A DNA stretch of 15,431 bases. It comes from Candidatus Puniceispirillum sp. GTDB taxonomy: Bacteria; Pseudomonadota; Alphaproteobacteria; Puniceispirillales; Puniceispirillaceae. The notes under the pieces were generated by a model. It was not told where the DNA came from, ran no database searches, and worked only from the letters and a program-made list of their open reading frames with translations. Positions 7,686-14,423 of the stretch are shown here, piece by piece (the stretch's first letter is position 1; the number at the start of each line of letters is the position of its first letter). The translations under genes and the position numbers were made by a program. The stretch covers positions 1 to 15,431 of the forward strand of contig JADHOU010000009.1 in the NCBI GenBank assembly GCA_016778825.1. The letters run 5' to 3'.

Positions 7686-8606
7686 TTAGGTTTTCACCTT
7701 GCCACGCTGAGCCAAGAAAATCCCGCCAAGCACCATAAGCAACGCCACAAGATGATAAAAATACATGGTTTCGGACAAGATCAGCATTGCGAAAAAAGCC
7801 GCAAAGATTGGTACCATATTCACATAAAGCCCAGCGCGGTTGGCACCCACCAGCTCGACGCCTCGCATATAGAATGTTTGCGACAGAATTGACGGAAAGA
7901 TTGCTGAATAAAACAATAACAGGCTGCCCTTGACCCCTGGAAGGACAAGATCGCCATTCGCATATTCGGCAATCAGAAACAGGCTACAGGTCAAAAAAGC
8001 ACAAAAGGCGAAAAAACATAAAAGCAAAACCGGTGGCATTTCAAGCCGCTTTGCCAATGCAACCGTATAGGCACCATAGCAAAGACATGCGGCAACCATC
8101 AACAAATCACCAAAATTGAAACGAAGCGCCAAAATCGTGGCAAGACTGCCAGTACTAACCAGAACCAGAATGCCGGTCAGCGATGAACAAAGGCCAAAAA
8201 ATTGCAGCCAGCCAATGCGGGTTCGATAAATCAGCCAGCCAAGCAACATAACAACAGCCGGAATCACCCCTTGCATAATGCCAAGATTGACCGCGGTCGT
8301 ATATTGCGCCGCATAGACAAGAAGCAGACTAAAACCGGCAAGCCCGCCACCGCCCATGGCAAACACCCAACGCCAGTTCTGTAAAGCCAAAGGCACATAG
8401 CGTGTCAAGGTTTTGCGATATACCACCACCAAAATAAGAAAAGCACCAAGCCAGCGCAATTGCATCAACAAAACCGGTGAAATTTCGCCAACCGACATAC
8501 GCAATGCCACAGCATGACCTGCCCAGATCAAGGTTGCCATCAGCAATACCGCATGCGCGCTGCCCCAAAAGCGGCCAAGAGCCGACACGCATTGCTGTTT
8601 GATCAT
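7686..8606 (-). CDS. EamA/DMT-family transporter
   Basis: This 306-residue polytopic inner-membrane protein carries two EamA repeats of about five helices each. The first helix contains 'LLMATLIWAGHAVALR', and the loop 'ISPVLLMQLRW' that follows is typical of the family. The second repeat begins near 165 ('FGDLLMVAACLCYGAYTVALAKRL') and ends 'VALLMVLGGIFLAQRGK'. Family members export amino acids, drugs or metabolites, or import carboxylates; the substrate is unknown. It starts 15 bases after the stop of the aminotransferase gene, so the two are very probably co-transcribed. This suggests it handles an intermediate or product of the same pathway, for example exporting an amino acid formed by transamination (inference). 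The ribosome site is weak and the gene may rely on coupling. It is distinct from the EamA protein at the left edge. Confidence 0.9.
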   Translation of the reverse strand: MIKQQCVSALGRFWGSAHAVLLMATLIWAGHAVALRMSVGEISPVLLMQLRWLGAFLILVVVYRKTLTRYVPLALQNWRWVFAMGGGGLAGFSLLLVYAAQYTTAVNLGIMQGVIPAVVMLLGWLIYRTRIGWLQFFGLCSSLTGILVLVSTGSLATILALRFNFGDLLMVAACLCYGAYTVALAKRLEMPPVLLLCFFAFCAFLTCSLFLIAEYANGDLVLPGVKGSLLLFYSAIFPSILSQTFYMRGVELVGANRAGLYVNMVPIFAAFFAMLILSETMYFYHLVALLMVLGGIFLAQRGKVKT

Positions 8607-8621
8607 GAACTGGCCATTAGA

Positions 8622-10043
8622 TTAACGAAGCTTTGCCGCAAGCGCGCCAACTTCATCAAGACCAGATTCAATACGGTCAAACATATCATCAATTTCGGCA
8701 GCAGTGATGATCAAAGGCGGGCAAAAGCCAATGATATCACCTGGCAAGGCGCGTAAAATCACCCCATGTTTCTGAATGATGGCAACCGCTTGCGCCGCAA
8801 TTTTCTGGCTTGGGTCAAATTTTTCACCTGTTTGGCTATTGGCGGCAAATTCCATTGCACCAATCAGGCCAATCGCGCGCAAATTGCCGATGAAATCAAA
8901 TCTGGCAAGCCGTTCAATCCGGTTTTTGAATTGTGGGGCAATGCGCCTGACATGGCCAACGATATCGCGTTCTTGCATCAATTGCTGCGCCCGCAAAGCC
9001 ACTGCAGCGCAAACCGGATGCGCCGAATAGGTATAGCCATGTCCAAAAATGCCAAGCTGTTCTGCCTGCTTGGCAATTGGCGCATAGACCTTTTCCGACA
9101 GCATCACCGCAGAAATCGGCAAATAGGCCGATGACAACGCCTTGGCACAGGTCAGCATATCAGGGCGGACATCCATGGTTTGAGAACCCCACATATTGCC
9201 TGTACGGCCAAAACCACAAATCACCTCATCCGCGACAAGCAAAACATCATATTTTTCCAAAACCTCACGAATTTTTTCAAAATAGGTTCGTGGCGGAATA
9301 ATCACCCCGCCTGCCCCCATGACCGGCTCGGCAAATAACGCGCCCACGGTTTCCGGCCCTTCTTCCAGGATCAGTGTTTCAAGATCAGCCGCACAACGGC
9401 TGGCAAAATCTTCTTCGCTTTCCCCATCCTGCGCGCCGTTATAAAAATCAGGCGCGGTTGTATGTTTGACGAAATCCAGCGGCAGGCCGAAACCATCTTG
9501 CGCATAGGCAAGCGCTGTCATGCTTGCCGCCGCCATAGTCACCCCGTGATAGCCTTTTCGGCGGCTGATGATTTTGCGCTTTTCTGGCCGGCCAAGCGCG
9601 GCATTGTAATACCAGATCATTTTCATCGCGGTATCATTCGCCTCTGACCCAGATGCCGCAAAAAACACTTTACTCATCACGCTGTCACCACCAGCTGGCG
9701 GAGCATTGGCAATCAAGATTTCGGCAAGATCAATTGCCGGATTAACCGTTTTGCCTGCAAAGCTGTGATAGAAAGGCAGTTTTTTGAATTGCGCCATTGC
9801 CGCATCAATCAATTCAGGTTCGGAAAACCCAAGCGATGTACACCAAAGCCCGCTCATCCCTTCATAGAACTGATTACCAGCATCATCGACAACAAAGACT
9901 CCATTGCCCTGTGCCATGATATGCGGCCCGGCATCACCAAGCATTGCCGGATTGGTATAGGGATGCATATGAAAGGCAATATCGCGGCTTGCCGGTGAAT
10001 TGCCAGCAAGCTGTTGTTCGGATGGAGGGCTATTTTGTGTCAT
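8622..10043 (-). CDS. Class III PLP-dependent aminotransferase (omega-amine/putrescine:pyruvate type)
   Basis: This 473-residue aminotransferase is of the SpuC / omega-amino acid:pyruvate type. It would move the amino group of a terminal amine or omega-amino acid to a keto acid such as pyruvate, leaving an aldehyde. 'HPYTNP' (27-32) and 'GMSGLWC' (62-68) are typical of this subgroup. Cofactor residues are GSEAN (132-136), the Tyr165-His166-Gly167 stacking motif, Asp272 in ADEVICGFGRTG, the Schiff-base Lys301 in TCAKALSS, and Thr338 in GYTYSAHP. I chose the ATG at 10043 because AGGA lies eight bases upstream. A TTG at 10064 in the same frame is less likely. It follows the SDR gene by 50 bases and precedes the EamA gene by 15, within the catabolic segment downstream of the polyamine-type importer. 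The exact amine is not determined; beta-alanine, taurine-like and diamine substrates all occur in the family. Confidence 0.93.
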   Translation of the reverse strand: MTQNSPPSEQQLAGNSPASRDIAFHMHPYTNPAMLGDAGPHIMAQGNGVFVVDDAGNQFYEGMSGLWCTSLGFSEPELIDAAMAQFKKLPFYHSFAGKTVNPAIDLAEILIANAPPAGGDSVMSKVFFAASGSEANDTAMKMIWYYNAALGRPEKRKIISRRKGYHGVTMAAASMTALAYAQDGFGLPLDFVKHTTAPDFYNGAQDGESEEDFASRCAADLETLILEEGPETVGALFAEPVMGAGGVIIPPRTYFEKIREVLEKYDVLLVADEVICGFGRTGNMWGSQTMDVRPDMLTCAKALSSAYLPISAVMLSEKVYAPIAKQAEQLGIFGHGYTYSAHPVCAAVALRAQQLMQERDIVGHVRRIAPQFKNRIERLARFDFIGNLRAIGLIGAMEFAANSQTGEKFDPSQKIAAQAVAIIQKHGVILRALPGDIIGFCPPLIITAAEIDDMFDRIESGLDEVGALAAKLR

Positions 10044-10093
10044 TTCAACTGTCCTAAACGTCAATGATTAGCGATCAAGATTGATAGCTAGGC

Positions 10094-10831
10094 CTAGACA
10101 TGCTGGCCACCATTCACATGAATTTCCGATCCATTTAGATATTTGGCCTGATCACTGCAAAGGAAAAAAACAGTGTCGGCAACTTCATCAGCATTGCCAA
10201 ACCGGCCAAGTGGAATTTGCGGAATGATTGTTGCCTCGCTATCAGGCGACAGAATATCGGTTTTAATCTCACCTGGGGCAATGGCATTTACCCGAATGCC
10301 AAGCCTGCCAAAATCAGACGCCATTTCGCGGGTCAATGCGCTAAGCGCGGCTTTCGATGTGGCATAGGCCGAGCCGGCATATTCATGAACCCGGCTTCCG
10401 GCAATCGAGGTTACATTCACAATCGAGCCATCACCTTTGCCAAGCGAGTCGCATAGTTTTTGCGCCAGCATGATTGGGGCAAACACATTCACCTGATAAA
10501 CATGGTGCCACAGATCAAGCGATGTTTTATGGCAATCAAGGCGGCCACCATCAGTCGTTTTTGGTGAAATTGCCGCATTATTCACCAGCGCGTGAAGTGG
10601 CTTGCCATCAAGCCGCGTCAATAACTCTGCCGCGCCACGGCTTACATCTTCCGGCGATGACAGATCAATTTGCAGATGGTCTTCTGGTCCTGCTTCCCAC
10701 GGGCAATTTTCTGGAAAACCATGGCGTGAACAGGTGATAACGCGCCAACCAGCGCTGGAAAACCGCTTTACGGTTGCATGGCCAATGCCACGGCTTGCCC
10801 CTGTTAATACCAGAATTTTCCGGTCATCCAT
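10094..10831 (-). CDS. Short-chain dehydrogenase/reductase (SDR), classical type
   Basis: This 245-residue NAD(P)-dependent oxidoreductase has all the classical SDR signatures. They are the glycine motif TGASRGIG (10-17), NNAA (84-87), Asn115, Ser142 and the catalytic Tyr156/Lys160 in YATSK. NAIAPG lies at 182-187. It has the usual C-terminal 'YLNGSEIHVNGG', with a glycine pair before the end. Arg36 just after the second strand ('CSRHG') favours NADP(H). It would interconvert an alcohol and a carbonyl on an unknown substrate. By position, between importer and transaminase genes, it probably serves the same pathway. It starts 129 bases after the second permease gene and precedes the aminotransferase by 50 bases. 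The start is set by the ATG at 10831, with GGGA upstream. Confidence 0.93.
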   Translation of the reverse strand: MDDRKILVLTGASRGIGHATVKRFSSAGWRVITCSRHGFPENCPWEAGPEDHLQIDLSSPEDVSRGAAELLTRLDGKPLHALVNNAAISPKTTDGGRLDCHKTSLDLWHHVYQVNVFAPIMLAQKLCDSLGKGDGSIVNVTSIAGSRVHEYAGSAYATSKAALSALTREMASDFGRLGIRVNAIAPGEIKTDILSPDSEATIIPQIPLGRFGNADEVADTVFFLCSDQAKYLNGSEIHVNGGQHV

Positions 10832-10960
10832 GAATCATGAATCCCTTTTCCCTGTCCATTTCACACAGCCAGGGTCAAACCTGAACCGGCTGCGGAAAAT
10901 GGCTTTAATTCATATGTCAGAGTGGCGTTAAAAATGATCGAGGTCAAATGGGCAGGTTGG

Positions 10961-11875
10961 CTAGCTACTGGTGATCCCACGAAGCCGTTCAGAACGCCTC
11001 CGCAATAATTCCAAAACCGTTAATAGAATGATCGACAAGATCACCAAAAGCGTCGCAACGGCAAGAATTGTCGGGCTGATCTGTTCGCGAATACCAGACC
11101 ACATCTGACGCGGAATGGTTCGCTGCTCCGGACTGGCCAGAAACAGAACCGCCACCACCTCGTCAAAGGAGGTGATAAAGGCAAAAAGGCCACCTGAAAT
11201 AACCCCGGGTATGATCAATGGCATCTGCACTTTGCGAAACGTAGTAACCGCCCCTGCGCCAAGCGATTGTGATGCCCGAACAAGCGATTTATCAAACCCA
11301 ACAAGGGTAGCCGTTACGGTAATGATAACAAAGGGCGTGCCAAGAACCGCATGCGCCATGATCACGCCAAGATAAGTCTGGCTTAGCTGAATTTGCGAGT
11401 AGAAATAGAACATCCCAGCCGCGGTTATCACCAATGGCACGATCATCGGCGAAATTAGAATTGACATGATTAAACGACGATAAGGCATTTCAGACCTGCT
11501 AAGGCCAATTGCCGCCAATGTACCAAGTGCCGTTGATAGCAAGGTTGCGCAGATGCCAATAAAAAAACTGTTCCGGATCGCGCGCATCCATTGACTGTTA
11601 TTCCATGTGTCAGCAAGCCATGCCCAACCGAATGGCGCGTCAGGTGCTCCCATACCATTGCGTAAAATATCTTCATACCAGCGTAACGAATAGGCTTCAG
11701 AGTCAAAACTTAGCATTCCCTTGGTAAAGCTAAAGTACGGTTCAACATTGAATGACAGCGGCAGAACCACAAGAATTGGGAGGATCAAAAATAGAAAAAT
11801 AAATCCACAAATTGCACGAAATGTGTAGTGCCATATATATTCGCCGGTGCTGGTATAGGGAGGAAGTTTTGCCAT
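10961..11875 (-). CDS. ABC transporter permease, PotC/PotI-like
   Basis: This 304-residue inner-membrane subunit of a polyamine-type ABC importer has about six helices, roughly at 21-41, 104-124, 139-159, 168-190, 223-245 and 268-290. The cytoplasmic EAA loop that docks on the ATPase is seen at 199-224 ('VRASQSLGAGAV' ... 'KVQMPLIIPG'). The C-terminus is highly basic ('LRRRSERLRG'), fitting a cytoplasmic end. PotC and PotI are about 260-280 residues. The extra length here is in the first periplasmic loop (about 42-100), which is Trp-rich. The ATG at 11875 is four bases after the stop of the partner permease. Its ribosome site (AGGGTGA) lies over that stop, indicating coupled translation. It probably pairs one-to-one with the permease at 11880-13142. 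Confidence 0.92.
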   Translation of the reverse strand: MAKLPPYTSTGEYIWHYTFRAICGFIFLFLILPILVVLPLSFNVEPYFSFTKGMLSFDSEAYSLRWYEDILRNGMGAPDAPFGWAWLADTWNNSQWMRAIRNSFFIGICATLLSTALGTLAAIGLSRSEMPYRRLIMSILISPMIVPLVITAAGMFYFYSQIQLSQTYLGVIMAHAVLGTPFVIITVTATLVGFDKSLVRASQSLGAGAVTTFRKVQMPLIIPGVISGGLFAFITSFDEVVAVLFLASPEQRTIPRQMWSGIREQISPTILAVATLLVILSIILLTVLELLRRRSERLRGITSS

Positions 11876-11879
11876 TATT

Positions 11880-13142
11880 TCACCCTAGTTTCATATTATC
11901 GATACCGACAACTCTGTCGTAGGCCCAATAGAGCAGCAGAACACCCGCCAAAAGAATGCCGCCAAGCGCAGCCGCCAGCGACCAATTCAATGATTTTTGC
12001 ATATGGTAGGCAATCATGTTCGAGATCAATTGACCATCCTGCCCACCAACTAGCGCTGGTGTAATGTAATAGCCAATCGCTAGGATAAACACCAATAACC
12101 CCCCTGCACCAATGCCAGGGATGGTCTGCGGCATATATACCTTGATAAAGGCCGTCGTCGGCGTCGCACCAAGAGAGCGCGCAGCTCGCATGTAGGATGG
12201 CGGGATCGTTTTCATAACCGAATAAAGCGGCAGAATCATAAAGGGCAGCAGAATATGCGTCATCGCAATGATTGTGCCGGTCATATTATAGATCAAAGAA
12301 AAACGCGCATCATCGGCGGTAATGCCAACATAAACCATCAAATCATTGATCACGCCTTGCGATTGTAAAATGGCAATCCATGCTGTTGTCCGCACCAAAA
12401 GTGATGTCCAGAACGGCAGTAAAACCATAATCATCAGCAAATTAGATGTGCGCAATGGCAAGGTTGCAAGTAAATACGCAACCGGATATCCAAGTAAAAG
12501 ACACAGGCCCATTACCGTCGCAGAAATCATCATGGTTCGCCAGAATAACTTCACATAAATTTGCCGGTTTTCATCTTGACTAATAAAGCCCTGGTCAACG
12601 GTATAACGACCATCTAGCGCGGTAGCGTAAAACCCAGGAGTCAAATCCTGCGAGGTAATCTTCATCGCGCGCCAGACTTCGATGTTATCCCATTTCTTAC
12701 TTGCTTTAATCACGCTGTCTTTAAATGGTGGCTTTAGGTTTTTGGCCTTACGTGCGGTCCTAGTAAACAAAGAACGAGTGCCGGGGAATTCCTGATTAAC
12801 CCGTGTTGCAATCCGACCAATGGTGCGATCGGCACTAGCAGTTTTTAAATCAGCAACCAGCGCCGCATACATCACCTCATCAGGATCATTAATACCATCC
12901 CAAACCTTCAATTGCTCTGTCAGATTTGGGGTATATGATGAAAAAGTGTCGTTATAGACCCCTTGCCACATGAGCGCGATAATTGGAATGACAAAGCTGG
13001 CCATAATGAAGGCAAACAGGGGCAGGACAAGAGAAGCTGCCCGAACCCTACTTCGGAATAAAGCTTGCGCCAATTTTTTCTTTAGGGGCGTTCCATCTGC
13101 AGCTGTAATTGGTTCAGGTGGAACTGTTTGACGATCTGCCAT
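11880..13142 (-). CDS. ABC transporter permease, PotB/PotH-like with enlarged extracytoplasmic loop
   Basis: This 420-residue inner-membrane permease partners the PotC-like subunit. The EAA docking loop is at 318-343 ('MRAARSLGATPTTAFIKVYM' followed by 'PQTIPG'). TM1 is at about 36-58 and the next helix begins only near 201. This leaves an extracytoplasmic segment of about 140 residues that is charged and lacks helices. PotB and PotH are about 285-320 residues, so most of the extra length is this loop. It may form a periplasmic cap or help dock the binding protein (inference). I chose the ATG at 13142 over a TTG two codons earlier at 13148. The gene follows the binding-protein gene across a strong terminator hairpin, so expression likely depends on readthrough. 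Confidence 0.92.
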   Translation of the reverse strand: MADRQTVPPEPITAADGTPLKKKLAQALFRSRVRAASLVLPLFAFIMASFVIPIIALMWQGVYNDTFSSYTPNLTEQLKVWDGINDPDEVMYAALVADLKTASADRTIGRIATRVNQEFPGTRSLFTRTARKAKNLKPPFKDSVIKASKKWDNIEVWRAMKITSQDLTPGFYATALDGRYTVDQGFISQDENRQIYVKLFWRTMMISATVMGLCLLLGYPVAYLLATLPLRTSNLLMIMVLLPFWTSLLVRTTAWIAILQSQGVINDLMVYVGITADDARFSLIYNMTGTIIAMTHILLPFMILPLYSVMKTIPPSYMRAARSLGATPTTAFIKVYMPQTIPGIGAGGLLVFILAIGYYITPALVGGQDGQLISNMIAYHMQKSLNWSLAAALGGILLAGVLLLYWAYDRVVGIDNMKLG

Positions 13143-13163
13143 GTTCAAAATAGATCTCGTTTA

Positions 13164-13207
13164 AAAATGAAAAAGAAAAACGATCACATGAAAATTTCAT
13201 GTGATCG
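13164..13207 (-). terminator. Intrinsic terminator/attenuator between binding-protein and permease genes
   Basis: The arms CGATCACATG (13181-13190) and CATGTGATCG (13198-13207) are perfect 10-bp inverted repeats, with a 7-base A/T loop that can itself extend the pairing. On the minus strand the stem is followed at once by TTTTTCTTTTTCATTTTT. The hairpin begins 15 bases after the binding-protein stop codon. On the plus strand no T-run follows, so it acts in one direction. Its place inside the importer gene set points to partial termination or to 3'-end protection of the upstream message. Confidence 0.9.
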
Positions 13208-13222
13208 CAAAAGTTGTCGGTC

Positions 13223-14314
13223 TTAGCTAGCTAACCAAGCATTGAAACGCTCGTTCAACTGATCGGCGTTATCTGCCCAAAACTCAAAATCATTTTGCAA
13301 CGCATTTTTGAAGTTGGCAGGCGCTGTCGGCATATGATCGGCCATTTTAATGCTAGGATCGGAGTGAAAGGTTCCAATTTTTGCAACAGATGATGCTCTT
13401 GCTGGACCGTAGGAAATCCACGATGCCTGCGCAGCAAGCTGCTCAGTTGCAGTCGAGAAAGCAAGGAAATCAAGCGCTGCTTCTTTGTTCTTAGAACCTT
13501 TTGGAATAACCCAGAGATCAAGGTCATAAATCTGACCGTCCCACACCATTTCAAATGACTGACCTTCAGCATTTTTGGCGTTAAAGACACGACCATTCCA
13601 AGCAGTTGAGAAAACAACCTCACCATCAGCTAGCAGCTGTGGTGGTTGAGCACCGGCTTCCCACCAAACGATATCATCCTTGATGGTGTCAAGTTTGGCA
13701 AATGCACGAGCAATACCTTCTTCAGTTCCAAGAACATCATAAACCTGGCTGACCGGCACACCATCAGCAATCAAGGCAAATTCCAAAGTCACTTTAGGTG
13801 ATTTGCGCATGCCGCGCTTGCCTGGAAAATCTTTAGTGTTGAAAAAATCAGCCATTTTTGTTGGCTTGTTCCAATTACGTGTTTTGCTTGAGTCATATGC
13901 ATAAACAGATGACCAAACAATGTTGGCAACAGCACAATCATGCAATGTGCCTGGCAAGAAATCTTCTGTTGCGGGCGTTCCATCCGGAGCTGGTGGCAGG
14001 GTTGAATGATCAATCTGTTCAAGCAGACCCTCATCACACGCCCGAATAGCGTCTGACAATTCAACGTCAACAATATCCCAGGTCACATTTCCAGACTCAA
14101 CCTGCGCTTTGATCTCAGCAATACCCCCGCCGTAATCTTCCGATACGATAGACTTGCCAGTCTTTGCCATCCATGGCTTGTGATAGGCTTCAACCTGAGA
14201 CTTGGTGTAAGCGCCGCCCCATGAAACAACTGTTAAATCAGCTGCCATTGCTGCACCGCTGACAAACACCGATGCCCCTGCGATTGCAATTATTTTCTTT
14301 GTTAATTTAGACAT
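13223..14314 (-). CDS. Periplasmic ABC substrate-binding protein, PotD/PotF-like (COG0687)
   Basis: This 363-residue secreted binding protein captures the ligand for the importer. The signal peptide is clear: 'MSKLTKK', then a hydrophobic stretch, then AMA|A with cleavage after residue 24. The mature protein begins 'DLTVVSWGGAY', followed by 'YGGGIAEIKAQV' (61-72) and 'TAWNGRVF' (237-244). This is the layout of the spermidine/putrescine-type class II binding proteins. PotD and PotF instead start with a 'YNW..Y' motif, so the ligand may be another amine or a modified amino acid. Two cysteines (93 and 127) could form a disulfide in the periplasm. The ATG at 14314 has GGGAG eight bases upstream and removes ten odd N-terminal residues implied by the ATG at 14344. 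A strong terminator follows the gene, consistent with higher expression than the permeases. Confidence 0.92.
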   Translation of the reverse strand: MSKLTKKIIAIAGASVFVSGAAMAADLTVVSWGGAYTKSQVEAYHKPWMAKTGKSIVSEDYGGGIAEIKAQVESGNVTWDIVDVELSDAIRACDEGLLEQIDHSTLPPAPDGTPATEDFLPGTLHDCAVANIVWSSVYAYDSSKTRNWNKPTKMADFFNTKDFPGKRGMRKSPKVTLEFALIADGVPVSQVYDVLGTEEGIARAFAKLDTIKDDIVWWEAGAQPPQLLADGEVVFSTAWNGRVFNAKNAEGQSFEMVWDGQIYDLDLWVIPKGSKNKEAALDFLAFSTATEQLAAQASWISYGPARASSVAKIGTFHSDPSIKMADHMPTAPANFKNALQNDFEFWADNADQLNERFNAWLAS

Positions 14315-14377
14315 ATTGTCTACTCCCTTTCGTTGTTTGTGCATTTTAAGAGCTACACCACTCTTTTGTGCTAGCCA

Positions 14378-14396
14378 CTACTCAACTGTTGAGTAG
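14378..14396. promoter_or_regulatory. Palindrome upstream of the binding-protein gene
   Basis: CTACTCAA-CTG-TTGAGTAG has perfect 8-bp arms with a 3-base spacer. It lies 64 bases before the binding-protein start and 28 bases after the ATPase stop on the minus strand. No T-run follows on either strand. It is more likely an operator or an mRNA-processing stem than a terminator. A second, bulged stem (GCTACAC ... GTGCTAGC, about 14352-14375) lies beside it. Confidence 0.4.
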
Positions 14397-14423
14397 CAAG
14401 GCCGTTCTTGACCATTTGCATAG

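Noticed and set aside
10832..10960. Promoter for the SDR-aminotransferase genes in the 129-base gap after the permease
   Set aside because: Two TTGACC-like hexamers occur, but neither has an acceptable -10 box at 16-18 bases. I see no terminator either, so readthrough from the importer genes remains possible.
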